Shown here piece after piece: positions 46,645-54,498 of a stretch of DNA of 54,498 nt. The DNA is taken from NCBI GenBank assembly GCA_016212505.1, contig JACRGB010000014.1:1-54498 (forward strand), written 5' to 3'. The position numbers were made by a program, and so were the translations under genes. Below the pieces are notes generated by a model. That model had not been told where the DNA came from. It saw nothing but the letters and a program-made list of their open reading frames with translations, and ran no database searches. Source of the DNA: Microcaldota archaeon. GTDB lineage: Archaea > Micrarchaeota > Micrarchaeia > Anstonellales > Bilamarchaeaceae. Every line of letters starts with the position of its first letter. Position 1 is the first letter of the stretch.

Positions 46645-46944
46645 ATGGATATTGTCCGGAAAAAGATTATAAAATCCAGCGTAAGTGATTCAGTGGCTAA
46701 GCTTATCAAGGCTGCTTTTTCATCGTACCGCCAGGGCAACAATTCCCGCTCCAAGAGATACGCTAAAATGGCATTTGAGCTTATAAAAAAACACAAAATA
46801 CATCTTCCAGAAGAACTTAAAAACAGTTTCTGTAAAAAATGCTTGTTGGTATGGTTGCCAGGAACTACTATAACTACAATATACGATAGCAAAAATAACT
46901 GCCTTAGGATACGCTGCCACTGTGGCTATTCCAAAAGGGTGTAA
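46645..46944 (+). CDS. rnp4: Ribonuclease P protein component 4
   Basis: A 99-residue Rpr2/Rpp21/SNM1-type protein: two N-terminal helices rich in Arg/Lys (SRSKRYAKMAFELIKKH) and a zinc ribbon with FCKKCLLVWLPG and RIRCHCGYSKR, i.e. two Cys pairs. With the other protein subunits and RNase P RNA it removes tRNA 5' leaders. Length is typical. It leads a short run with the GGPP synthase gene, 41 nt downstream. Confidence 0.85.
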   Translation: MDIVRKKIIKSSVSDSVAKLIKAAFSSYRQGNNSRSKRYAKMAFELIKKHKIHLPEELKNSFCKKCLLVWLPGTTITTIYDSKNNCLRIRCHCGYSKRV

Positions 46945-46985
46945 TTAAACCAACTCATTAATGATCGTTAAACTTGGTGTTAATC

Positions 46986-47975
46986 ATGGACATTTACCCG
47001 CAAATAAGACCGCATATCGAAAAGATCGAAAAAATGATGGAAGATGATATAGCCTCCGAAGACCCGCGCGTTTACGGAGTTCTCCTACCCTACCTTCGGA
47101 GTGGTGGAAAGCGCATTCGTCCTGTACTCTCATTGCTTTCTGCCGGAGCTACTGGAACCCCGTACGATTCGGTGATGGAATTAGCCTCAATAATAGAACT
47201 GTTCCATAATTTTACCCTCATCCATGATGATATTGAAGATGGTTCGCAGTTCCGCCGTGGAATCCCGGCACTTCATATTGCCCAGGGCATTCCGATTGCC
47301 CTAAACTCCGGTGATGCCCTTTACACCCTGCTCTGGAAAAAACTGGTCAATGCCAAAAGCCCAAAATTTTCCCCTGCAAAACTGATAAAACTCCAAAAAC
47401 TTTACGCTGATTCTTTTAAGAAAGTTGTTGATGGCCAGGGGATAGAACTTTCCTGGATCAAAGAAGGCAAATTCAATATCACTGAAAAAGATTACCTGGA
47501 AATGATATCAGGCAAGACTGCTGCGCTAATGTCCCTTTCCTGCGAAATCGGGGCACTGCAAAGCTCGTCAAAAAACCGCTCCCTTATGCGTAAATATGGT
47601 TATTCTATGGGCCTGGCATTCCAAATCCATGATGATGTCCTTAATTTAACCGGCTCATTTGAAAAATACAAAAAGGAAATTGGAGGCGACATTTCAGAAG
47701 GCAAAAGGACCCTCATGGTCGTAAAAGCCCTCCAAATCGGCACTGAACCAGATAAGGAGAAGCTTACCTCGATCTTAGCAAGCCACTCCAAAAACCAATC
47801 TGATATTTCCGATGCAATAAACATCCTCAAAAAATATGGTACAATAGAATATGCCCGAAAAGCTGCAATTTCTTATGTTGAAGATGCAAAAAAAGCGCTC
47901 TCCAAGCTTGAGGATTCAACTGACAAACAATCGCTACTTAACCTGGCAGATTATGTGGTCAAGCGCGAGCAATAA
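46986..47975 (+). CDS. idsA: Geranylgeranyl diphosphate synthase (polyprenyl synthetase)
   Basis: About 329 residues with both aspartate-rich motifs of trans-prenyltransferases: LIHDDIEDGSQFRRG (first motif, residues 85-89 of the track protein) and FQIHDDVLNLTG (second), plus GGKRIRPVLSLLSAGA. The spacing of the first motif is DDIED, the short archaeal/type III form giving C20 products. It supplies chains for archaeal ether lipids, using IPP from the mevalonate enzymes at 25-32 kb. ATG 46986 has GGTGTTAATC upstream and is preferred to the track start four codons earlier. Confidence 0.9.
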   Translation: MDIYPQIRPHIEKIEKMMEDDIASEDPRVYGVLLPYLRSGGKRIRPVLSLLSAGATGTPYDSVMELASIIELFHNFTLIHDDIEDGSQFRRGIPALHIAQGIPIALNSGDALYTLLWKKLVNAKSPKFSPAKLIKLQKLYADSFKKVVDGQGIELSWIKEGKFNITEKDYLEMISGKTAALMSLSCEIGALQSSSKNRSLMRKYGYSMGLAFQIHDDVLNLTGSFEKYKKEIGGDISEGKRTLMVVKALQIGTEPDKEKLTSILASHSKNQSDISDAINILKKYGTIEYARKAAISYVEDAKKALSKLEDSTDKQSLLNLADYVVKREQ

Positions 47976-48055
47976 TTTCTTAATTTCTTACCACTCTCTT
48001 CTAAGAAGCCCTGGCCCTAGAAAGATTTTTAAATCACCCTTGCTTTAGTTATCCG

Positions 48056-50161
48056 ATGCGCTCCCAAATAATTTTTGTCCTCCTGATAATCTTAGCAATG
48101 TTTCCCCTATCATCTGCATTTAGTGCTTCGGATTATCTGCATGATGGTGAGACAAATTCTAGTGTTAGTTATTCAAATTTTACCCTTAACGGTTCATTCT
48201 ATTCCATCGTTTCAATTAATGGCGCAGAAAATTTTTTGCTAAGGGACAACCAGCTTGTTGCCAACTCATCAGACATCTCGATGGCCCTTCGTTCTTATTA
48301 TCTTAGTGTTTATTACCCCTCTTCGGAGGATATCAACGGCTTGCTTAGTGCAATAGACTCATATAACAAGAGCCGCAATGACGGTTATGACTTTAAGCTG
48401 AAAGAGGAATACACCTGCCGCGATGAGATCTTATTTTCAAACGGAAAAATAAAAATCTCAGGCACTCCCATAACGTGTAAGGATAATGCAACATGTTTCA
48501 AAAATGCACAGATCCTATTTAGCGTCTATGGACAGGGGCTTAACCTCGGCAGTCCACAGGTGATACTTCAACCATTAAAAGATTTTTCCCTCTCAAGCTT
48601 TGCAATGGATGCTTTCCTATCCAATTACACCCAAAGCCTCCAGCAGATTGGCCCTGATAATGTGATAAGTACGATAAGTTATATGAGCAAAACCGCACCT
48701 TCCCTTAGCGAATATCAAAGTAAAATCGAATCAACCGTCTTTAGGACCCCAAGACTCAATGATAGTTCTGATAAGGCGGCCTGCCAGCTTAAATGCTGGG
48801 CCATCTGTCCCTCACTCAGCCTCGACCATAACGGATTAAAAGACATACAAAACCGGATCCAAAACCTCTCTACTAAAGTTGCCCCCCTTACCAACTATGT
48901 TTCTGTTTCTGGAAAAATATCAAATAATACCCAGGCACGGCTCGACTATGTGAAGACCAAGTCCGCAGCTTCTTATTATGCTGACCTTTTCGGTTCGCTT
49001 AATAAAAGCGGTGCCGAGTCAATGGCACTTGCTGATAATGCCCTTTCCCATGTTTCTAATCCCCCATTATCCGAGAAATTAGACCAGCTTAAGCTGCTTG
49101 ATGTCACTATTCCCCTAAATATTGCAAAGAAAAATTTCTCCCATCTTGATGCCGATCTGGCAGACTACTCAGATCTTACAAAAACCGTATCGAGCCTTTC
49201 AACAGGCGTTCTTTCAGAATATAAAAACACCCTTAAGGCAAAAGAAAACATGGACACCCTCACCTTGCTCTTAGACAGCAAGGAAATGGATGCAGGTTCA
49301 ATTGCTTCCTTTGAAATAATTAGGAACCAGACCGCAATACTCGATAGTCGCTTTACTGATGGCCTGACCGTTTCCCAACTTCAGGAATTAAGCCTTGCTT
49401 ATCAAAATATCAGTGCTCAGGAAACCGAACTTTTATCCGGAGAGAGCAACTCCCCGGCCTCTAAAGGCATCATGCTGATGAGGGGATTAAGCCGCCGCCT
49501 TGATGTTAATATAGCGAAAGTTGCATCCGAGAGCAAGCTTTTCCAGCCTTCTCCTGCCCTTAGCGACGCCCCGGTCATTACCGCTATCTTTTCAGCATTG
49601 CTTTTCATTTCACTATTCTCGGTTATGATCCTGTTTTTCCTTCGCATTTCTCCTGCGCTAAATTCAACCCTGCTGAAAATCCTTTTTGCATGCTGTTTTG
49701 TGCTTCTATTGGCCGGGATAGTGCTATTGTATACAGTAATGCTAAAAGCCATCACAAATGCCACGCTTTCTGAATTTTTGAATGACTTTGGTGCCATCCA
49801 TTCAACTTCTGTTTTTGTTGATTCTAGGAATACTTCACTTGCAAATTCCGACCTTATGGCAAGATGCGCAAATACCCTTAGCAATTCCCTTAAGTCTGAA
49901 AACAAGTCCGTAGACCTTCTTATCATTTACCCTGACTTTTGCATAAAGCAGAACTCCGATGGTTCTAATAGTACCCTTACTACCGACCAATGCGCAGAAA
50001 ATTTCGGAGTCCAGAACTCGTCATTTTTCCTCGGATACTCTGATGTAAATGTCCAGCCAAAGTTTTCAATAATTTATGGTGACCATGCCCAGATCGCAGG
50101 AAACTCCCAATACTACCAACTATGCCCGCTTCCCTCACTATTCGGGGCTTCTAAATCCTAA
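48056..50161 (+). CDS. Exported membrane protein with extracellular helical domain
   Basis: A 701-residue protein of no recognised family. Signal peptide at residues 1-22; a large extracytoplasmic helical region (about 25-500) with a Cys cluster (CQLKCWAICPS) and many N-glycosylation sequons; two adjacent membrane helices (about 505-530 and 538-565); and a C-terminal extracytoplasmic domain of about 130 residues with four Cys. That final domain and the next gene product share the layout single helix anchor plus Cys-bearing beta domain. Leaderless start: TTTTTAAATC about 25 nt upstream. The second gene begins 12 nt after the stop. Confidence 0.55.
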   Translation: MRSQIIFVLLIILAMFPLSSAFSASDYLHDGETNSSVSYSNFTLNGSFYSIVSINGAENFLLRDNQLVANSSDISMALRSYYLSVYYPSSEDINGLLSAIDSYNKSRNDGYDFKLKEEYTCRDEILFSNGKIKISGTPITCKDNATCFKNAQILFSVYGQGLNLGSPQVILQPLKDFSLSSFAMDAFLSNYTQSLQQIGPDNVISTISYMSKTAPSLSEYQSKIESTVFRTPRLNDSSDKAACQLKCWAICPSLSLDHNGLKDIQNRIQNLSTKVAPLTNYVSVSGKISNNTQARLDYVKTKSAASYYADLFGSLNKSGAESMALADNALSHVSNPPLSEKLDQLKLLDVTIPLNIAKKNFSHLDADLADYSDLTKTVSSLSTGVLSEYKNTLKAKENMDTLTLLLDSKEMDAGSIASFEIIRNQTAILDSRFTDGLTVSQLQELSLAYQNISAQETELLSGESNSPASKGIMLMRGLSRRLDVNIAKVASESKLFQPSPALSDAPVITAIFSALLFISLFSVMILFFLRISPALNSTLLKILFACCFVLLLAGIVLLYTVMLKAITNATLSEFLNDFGAIHSTSVFVDSRNTSLANSDLMARCANTLSNSLKSENKSVDLLIIYPDFCIKQNSDGSNSTLTTDQCAENFGVQNSSFFLGYSDVNVQPKFSIIYGDHAQIAGNSQYYQLCPLPSLFGASKS

Positions 50162-50172
50162 GGTGCATACTT

Positions 50173-50703
50173 ATGAAAGACATAACGGCAGCTAAGAAGG
50201 ACAATATATCGGAGGATAAAAAGGACGAGAAAAAAAACGATAAAATGAAAATTGCAGCAATTGCTATCCTCTTCATAGCCCTCTGCGTGCTTGCATATTT
50301 TTTCCTCTTTTCAACAAACCCAAATTCTTTTGTTCCAGCCTCACCCATCAAGGTAAGTGATTTTAAGGACACATTCCTTTCTGCAAAAACCATAAACCTC
50401 CTAATGGACGTTCGCGGGCTCAAAAAAGACAATACCAGCCAAAACATACTCCAGTGCGGGGTTGATTTTGCAGGTAGCAGCGGCATGGGCGGAAAAAACG
50501 TAACTTACTTCTCTGCAGCTGATGATGGTTGTACTTCTGTTGACGGGGGCCATCCGATCGATTATTGCTTCTCTTCAATAAAAAATGGCCTAACCATCTA
50601 TATCCACCAGGGAAACTCGACTTCCTATTATTCGAACGGTATGAGCGTAGGCGTTGGCCCTCTTTACAAACAAGGGACATGCGGAATACGGATCGTAGGT
50701 TAA
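50173..50703 (+). CDS. Membrane-anchored protein with small extracellular domain
   Basis: A 176-residue protein: charged cytoplasmic N-terminus (KKDNISEDKKDEKKND), one membrane helix (about 27-47), then a domain of about 120 residues with four cysteines (LQCGVDF, DDGCTS, DYCFSS, GTCGIRI), likely two disulfides. It resembles in layout the C-terminal domain of the preceding gene product, suggesting the two interact. AGGTGCATACTT precedes the ATG. The stop overlaps the convergent gene by 4 nt. Confidence 0.55.
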   Translation: MKDITAAKKDNISEDKKDEKKNDKMKIAAIAILFIALCVLAYFFLFSTNPNSFVPASPIKVSDFKDTFLSAKTINLLMDVRGLKKDNTSQNILQCGVDFAGSSGMGGKNVTYFSAADDGCTSVDGGHPIDYCFSSIKNGLTIYIHQGNSTSYYSNGMSVGVGPLYKQGTCGIRIVG

Positions 50704-51236
50704 TCTAAAAGGCTCTGCCTTCCGTCAAAAATATTTACATTTCTTGCTTTAATTGCTGCCCAGTTTATTGCTGAAACTATTAATCCTACCACGACTGATG
50801 ATAAAAATGCAGGCAATATTATGTTTCCTTCTGGTCTGTATCTTTTTAAGAGACAAGTCAAAATAAGATCAGTAACAACAGTTGTTCCAACAATGGTCAT
50901 TACCGCAATTTTTGTGCCCCTTAGCTTCTGATAACCAACTGGCTCATCTTCAATTTCTATTTCGCTCTGCGCTTTATCAAATCTCTTTATTCTATTTAAC
51001 CGCTTCCATGCAAGTCGGTCGCTAGAACTCGTTCTGGCCAGGTCAATTACCCCATCCTCTAATTTTTGGGTACGGTATTTCCACTCAAGCTTAGGGTTCT
51101 TTATCTGAAAAGGATTTTTGTCAATGCCGCCCGGTCCTCTCCAGATACTTGCCCTGGGGATACTGAAATTAGGATACAAAACATTACCATTTCTTTGTAG
51201 CATCTGATTATTTGTGGTCGATCCAATATTTAACAT
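50700..51236 (-). CDS. Hypothetical two-helix membrane protein
   Basis: A 178-residue protein with a soluble N-terminal region (about 1-105), including a basic helix (SSSDRLAWKRLNRIKRF), and two membrane helices (about 109-130 and 140-162). No known family. Its ATG overlaps the aRF1 stop by one base (TAATG), so it is translationally coupled to the release factor gene. Whether this link is functional is unclear. Confidence 0.5.
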   Translation of the reverse strand: MLNIGSTTNNQMLQRNGNVLYPNFSIPRASIWRGPGGIDKNPFQIKNPKLEWKYRTQKLEDGVIDLARTSSSDRLAWKRLNRIKRFDKAQSEIEIEDEPVGYQKLRGTKIAVMTIVGTTVVTDLILTCLLKRYRPEGNIILPAFLSSVVVGLIVSAINWAAIKARNVNIFDGRQSLLD

Positions 51237-52471
51237 TATCTTGTCCTATATTTTAAGAAAGCGCCAACTCCGCCAAATCCATTTAGGAATTGAGCGCCTT
51301 CTGTAGTGTCTGTTGATAGGACCTCTACTGGAATGTCATATTGTTTGGCAAGCTCAGCCAGTTCATCAAGCATAAGTTCTTCTTTTTCAATTTTCATCTG
51401 ACCCTTGCATTTAGGGCATTCAATTGTTGGTTCGGGCTTTTCGCGCGAGGATTTGGTGGTTTGGTTTCCACAATTTGCGCAGAGGTATAGGGCGCTTGTG
51501 TGGGTCAATCCTTCAGATAGTAAAACTCTCTCTGCCTGCTTTGAATTTATTGCCTCGCGAACTTCGTTTACCCCATAAACAACTAACCCTTCATCGCTTA
51601 CCAGGCCCTTTATGAACCGGTCGACAATTATCTTTTCTTTTATCGCTTCCTGCTGCGCGAGGATTCCTTCGCTTTTTGCTAATACCTCACGAATGCCATA
51701 CTCTTCAGTATATCCTGTATCAACAACTCCGAGCACTTTTAGCTGGTAATTGAACGGTTTCATCTTAATGAAAAATTCTTTTGTTGGCCCGGGCCCGCCA
51801 ACGATTACCCCTTTGACTGCGCTTTTTTCCTCTTTCAAATAAGCATTATCCATTGCATCTCCGACCCGCTTATAGTAAACTTCGATCTGCTCTTCGATAA
51901 GCCTTTCGTATCTCCTAGCCGATTGACCACCCTTTCGGATCTTGGCATGCGCAGTTGAATTAAGTTTTTTTATTATTTTGATATTTGTCCCTCTTACCGT
52001 TGCAACAGTCGCCTCCCTGCCATCAAGAACTACTATCCCATAAGTGTCCTTCACATCCACTATGGACTGGAGCGGCTCAAGGAAGAATTTGCTGTCGCAT
52101 CTGTACATTCCTATGGTTAAGGGTTCTGGAGGTTCCATTGAAAATAGTTCGATGTCAACTTTGGCAGGGTTATCCGAAACGTTTCCTGCAAAAACAGCTA
52201 GGCCATTAGGAGGAGTTTTCTTAAATGTCTTAAAATAATTCATTATCCGCTCTAATGCCCCGATAACATTTAGCTTTGTTGATTTTGATTTTATGTTGCT
52301 TGCCTGGCCTGCTTCTTCCCGTAATTTATTGTTCATTTCGTGTATGGCTGCTCCTGCTGGTATGTAAACGGAAATTAATTCTGTTCCGCTTCCCCGAAAA
52401 TTTTCGAGCTTTCTAAGCTGTTTTTTAAGCTGGTAACTTTTTTCTGTATCTACCATTCCGTGTTGCTCCAA
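51236..52471 (-). CDS. prf1: Peptide chain release factor aRF1
   Basis: A 411-residue class I release factor. Stop-codon recognition motif NIKS at residues 59-62 (SNIKSKSTKLN), catalytic GGQ at 181-183 (IRKGGQSARRYERL), and a C-terminal domain with a zinc-ribbon-like pair (CANCGNQT, CPKCKGQM). It recognises all three stop codons and releases the peptide together with aPelota-family GTPase partners. Full length. The ATG is preceded by GGTTTGGAGCAAC on the coding strand. Confidence 0.95.
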   Translation of the reverse strand: MEQHGMVDTEKSYQLKKQLRKLENFRGSGTELISVYIPAGAAIHEMNNKLREEAGQASNIKSKSTKLNVIGALERIMNYFKTFKKTPPNGLAVFAGNVSDNPAKVDIELFSMEPPEPLTIGMYRCDSKFFLEPLQSIVDVKDTYGIVVLDGREATVATVRGTNIKIIKKLNSTAHAKIRKGGQSARRYERLIEEQIEVYYKRVGDAMDNAYLKEEKSAVKGVIVGGPGPTKEFFIKMKPFNYQLKVLGVVDTGYTEEYGIREVLAKSEGILAQQEAIKEKIIVDRFIKGLVSDEGLVVYGVNEVREAINSKQAERVLLSEGLTHTSALYLCANCGNQTTKSSREKPEPTIECPKCKGQMKIEKEELMLDELAELAKQYDIPVEVLSTDTTEGAQFLNGFGGVGAFLKYRTR

Positions 52472-52507
52472 ACCTTAATCTACAAGATTTTATCCCGTAA
52501 AAACTCT

Positions 52508-53575
52508 TTATACTTTTTGGTTTAAACCCATTTGGTATAACCACTCTTTAAAGAATACATCTATTATGTAATAGCTACCGTTTTTATCTATTATCTCTCG
52601 TTTCATCAATGCGCCAAGTGCTTTCTGCAATCCCTGACTACTAATATCAAACTTTTCTAATAGTTCTGAAGAATACACTTCTTTATTTTCTCTTGAAAGC
52701 AAAAGTAATGCTTTCTTCTGTCCTTCTGCCAAGTCTCTGTATGTTTCTTCATAGAAAGGTAAGTTCATAGCCACTATGTCTGAGACAACTTCTTCCACTG
52801 TGCTTTTCGAATTTTTTTGTAGTACTCTATTTTCAAAAAAGAAATGGCACAAATACTGAGTAAAAAAAGGATGGCACTGACTAATGCTTAATATTTTTTC
52901 TAACTCTGCCTTGTTTATACTCGATCCGCTTTTCTTAAACCATCCGCTTATGAAACCTTCAAATTCGGTTGCACCAATTTTTTCCAGTGCAAGTGCATAA
53001 CCAAAGTTATAGAAAATGCCGCGGGGATTAAGGAACATGTGATGCAGTAAATGTCTTTTACTGCCAAGCATCACTACTGACCGCTCCAAAAACTGGACGA
53101 TAGATCGTAATTTGCTTACTAACTGTTTATCTTTTTCATAAATATCCTGAAATTCATCGAATATTATTACGTAGTCCTTGCTGATTTGGGTTATGAGGTC
53201 CTTCAATGTTTCTGATCTTATCTCACTTATATTTACGCCTATGGGATTCACATTTATTGAAAAAACCAGGTCAAATTTTTTAAGCAGCTTTTCTATTACT
53301 GCTACACTGTCTGCTTTTTCTGCATATGAATTCGCTATGTTGTTTATCAAGCTCTTTTCAGTCCCTATGAAAGAGCAATCAATGTAGATGTATTTTGTTT
53401 TGTTTCTTTCAAGAGCATTAATGATCAATGAAGTTTTTCCGTATCTTCTAGGAGATATTATAACAACATGCTGCTTTGCACTTATTCTTTCTTTTAGGTT
53501 ATCCATCTCTTTTTCCCGGTTGCAGAAGTGTTCTCCCCTGACAATTCTGCCAAAAATAAACGGGTTTCCAGTCAT
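52508..53575 (-). CDS. Archaeal STAND-type ATPase with winged helix
   Basis: A 355-residue P-loop ATPase of the archaeal ATPase (ATPase_2/MNS) group: Walker A IISPRRYGKTSLI, Walker B VIIFDEFQDIYEKD, sensor segment SVVMLGSKRHLLHHMF and helical GATEFEGFISGWFKKSG, then a C-terminal winged helix (KALLLLSRENKEVYSSELLEKF). Such genes spread as lineage-specific families in archaea. The gene is bracketed by a 25-nt direct repeat: the downstream copy encodes the last residues (YQMGLNQ) and the upstream copy holds the TATA box within a dyad, suggesting autoregulation or mobility. Confidence 0.8.
   Translation of the reverse strand: MTGNPFIFGRIVRGEHFCNREKEMDNLKERISAKQHVVIISPRRYGKTSLIINALERNKTKYIYIDCSFIGTEKSLINNIANSYAEKADSVAVIEKLLKKFDLVFSINVNPIGVNISEIRSETLKDLITQISKDYVIIFDEFQDIYEKDKQLVSKLRSIVQFLERSVVMLGSKRHLLHHMFLNPRGIFYNFGYALALEKIGATEFEGFISGWFKKSGSSINKAELEKILSISQCHPFFTQYLCHFFFENRVLQKNSKSTVEEVVSDIVAMNLPFYEETYRDLAEGQKKALLLLSRENKEVYSSELLEKFDISSQGLQKALGALMKREIIDKNGSYYIIDVFFKEWLYQMGLNQKV
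52516..52540. repeat. 25-nt repeat, copy at the ATPase 3' end
   Basis: TTTGGTTTAAACCCATTTGG followed by TATAA; 23 of 25 bases match the copy at 53593-53617 in the same orientation. Here it is coding sequence for the ATPase C-terminus. Confidence 0.85.
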
Positions 53576-53583
53576 AATTAGTT

Positions 53584-53618
53584 ATTATACCATTTGGTTT
53601 AAAACCGTTTGGTATAAT
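53584..53618. promoter_or_regulatory. Dyad operator over the ATPase TATA box, with 25-nt repeat copy
   Basis: ATTATACCA (53584-53592) and TGGTATAAT (53610-53618) are perfect inverted arms; inside them GGTTT-A-AAACC forms a second dyad with the same centre, 53601. That centre is 26 nt upstream of the ATPase ATG, exactly the TATA position. Bases 53593-53617 are the second copy of the 25-nt repeat. A bound dimer would block the promoter. Confidence 0.75.
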
Positions 53619-53634
53619 GAAATTTAGCAAGAAC

Positions 53635-54072
53635 TTACTGCTTAAGCTTTTCCTTGAAGTCTTTTAGTTTTGCGGCAATATTTGCATCTCCCAAAGCTAA
53701 AATTTCTGCTGCCAAAACACCTGCATTTTTACCCATACCTATTCCAACGCATGCCACTGGCACATTTGGGGGCATCTGAACTGCAGAAAGTAGTGAATCC
53801 AGGCCATTAAGCGCAGCATTTACCGGAACACCAATAACCGGCTTAGTTGTCCTTGCAGCAACCACTCCTGGAAGCGCTGCGCTGAGTCCTGCAATTGCTA
53901 TGAAGACGTCTGCTGTTGATTCTTTTACCAACCGGTCAACTTTCTCAGGATTGCGATGGGCTGAGGCTACTTCGTATTTGTTAGGAATTCCAAACGCATC
54001 GAGCACAGCCATTGCCTGCTTTGCGATTTCTTCATCAGATTTGCTTCCGGATAGAATGAGCACTTTTTCCAT
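53635..54072 (-). CDS. purE: N5-carboxyaminoimidazole ribonucleotide mutase/AIR carboxylase PurE
   Basis: A 145-residue PurE: phosphate loop SGSKSDEE, SAHRNPEKVD with the conserved His, and AIAGLSAALPGVVAARTTKPVIGVP. It performs the carboxylation step of purine synthesis (N5-CAIR to CAIR in class I). Length is slightly short, the usual C-terminus being 10-20 residues longer. No purK or other pur gene is in the window. Upstream is a stacked-hairpin element. Confidence 0.9.
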   Translation of the reverse strand: MEKVLILSGSKSDEEIAKQAMAVLDAFGIPNKYEVASAHRNPEKVDRLVKESTADVFIAIAGLSAALPGVVAARTTKPVIGVPVNAALNGLDSLLSAVQMPPNVPVACVGIGMGKNAGVLAAEILALGDANIAAKLKDFKEKLKQ

Positions 54073-54103
54073 AGTATCACTTAACGAAGATTATTTTTAA
54101 TTA

Positions 54104-54203
54104 TATTGGAATTTGTATGAATTCCATTGATAGCTGTTGCTGTCAATTTTTGAAAACTTTCAGTTTTCAATCCAATGCGGACAAAATTTATGAAATTTTG
54201 TCC
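54104..54203. repeat. Stacked-hairpin element, copy at 54 kb
   Basis: Head TATTGGAATTTGTATGAATTCCA; ATTGATAGC-TGTT-GCTGTCAAT; TTGAAAACT-TTC-AGTTTTCAA; joint TCCAATGC; final stem GGACAAAATTT-ATG-AAATTTTGTCC. The last stem equals one at 32.9 kb except for a swapped base pair (GG..CC against GC..GC). It lies between the purE start and the 3' end of the partial gene. Confidence 0.8.
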
Positions 54204-54219
54204 TCCTATTCGTCTGCGC

Positions 54220-54498
54220 TTAACTAATTCGACTCAGACGACTTCCATGTGCTGGTGCACGACTTTCTCCTGGACTTGTCTTTCTTCCTAATCGATCTAT
54301 TCTTCCAGCATCAGCACGGGCATCTCTTGCAGATGGTGCAGAAGTACTCCTGTTTCTTATTGCATTTCCTGCAGTACTTCTAATCTCATCAGAAAGATAA
54401 ACTCTGTGCCCCTCTTTATCTTTAACTGCATTATCATTTATCTTTCCAAGTAATTCCCAATTCCCTTCAGATTCAAGCTTAGCAACTACTCTCTTGCC
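54220..54498 (-). CDS. Partial protein with Ser/Arg/Ala-rich C-terminus
   Basis: Absent from the ORF track because it runs off the window. The frame is open from the right edge to TAA at 54220-54222, giving at least 92 residues. It begins GKRVVAKLESEGNWELLGKI and ends with a basic, low-complexity tail (RLGRKTSPGESRAPAHGSRL). No family is recognised. Codon use looks like its neighbours. The gene ends 17 nt from a stacked-hairpin element. Confidence 0.55.
   Translation of the reverse strand, partial: GKRVVAKLESEGNWELLGKINDNAVKDKEGHRVYLSDEIRSTAGNAIRNRSTSAPSARDARADAGRIDRLGRKTSPGESRAPAHGSRLSRIS

Noticed and set aside
1-54498. CRISPR array
   Set aside because: No regularly spaced identical repeats with unique spacers were seen; hairpin elements are scattered and differ in length.

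Overview
The window reads as archaeal chromosomal DNA, most likely from a small-genome DPANN-type lineage (Micrarchaeota or Diapherotrites-like; the phylum is an inference). Archaeal markers are Kae1, aRF1 with NIKS and GGQ motifs, Orc1/Cdc6, an NMD3-type protein, RNase P component 4, Hjc resolvase, a tricorn-factor-type M1 aminopeptidase, GGPP synthase, mevalonate kinase with isopentenyl phosphate kinase, and DUF63, DUF2070, DUF2666 and DUF47 proteins. First genes mostly start about 25 nt after a TATA box (leaderless), while downstream genes carry GGTGA-type ribosome binding sites. I also find a tRNA-Thr(GGU) gene interrupted by two bulge-helix-bulge introns at non-canonical positions.

Layout. 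1-3.2 kb: tail of an IS200-type transposase, then a phosphate module (AbrB/PhoU regulator, DUF47 protein, Pit transporter). 3.2-12.8 kb: a very acidic micro-ORF, a CorA-like channel, a Cys-rich lipoprotein, a secreted beta-carbonic-anhydrase-like protein, a putative beta-rich surface protein, and an ABC-2 exporter operon with a membrane-anchored CARDB-like protein and a divergent PadR regulator. 12.8-22 kb: an Lrp-like pseudogene, a DUF5678/retropepsin pair, acyltransferase, orphan SdhA/FrdA, a GNAT-nitrilase-permease operon, Kae1, an EamA transporter, Hjc and a lone receiver-domain protein. 22-33 kb: M1 aminopeptidase, three mevalonate-route enzymes (IPK, decarboxylase, MVK), endonuclease III, DUF2666 and the intron-bearing tRNA. 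33-46 kb: exported proteins, two unlisted small zinc-ribbon genes, an acyltransferase-like membrane protein, a caspase-like protein, Orc1, NMD3-like, DUF2070 and a long low-complexity protein. 46-54.5 kb: DUF63, Rnp4, GGPP synthase, two membrane-anchored proteins, aRF1, an archaeal STAND-type ATPase, PurE and a partial ORF.

The most unusual content is non-coding and modular. A family of stacked-hairpin elements recurs six times or more, with conserved linkers (head TATTGGAATTTG, joint CCAATGC, linker GACTGTC) and stems that change in a base-paired way. One copy lies in frame inside a membrane-protein gene, one lies in reverse inside a tRNA intron, and one runs into the 3' end of hjc. A separate 88-bp element occurs twice with identical arms and an unrelated 32-nt centre; one copy encodes the C-terminus of a permease. 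A near-identical 25-nt repeat brackets the ATPase gene, and its upstream copy is the core of a dyad over the TATA box.

The enzymes form a coherent set: mevalonate kinase, a phosphomevalonate/diphosphomevalonate decarboxylase, IPK and GGPP synthase give the archaeal route to isoprenoid lipids. No database search could be run; family calls rest on recognised motifs, and all repeat alignments were made by eye.
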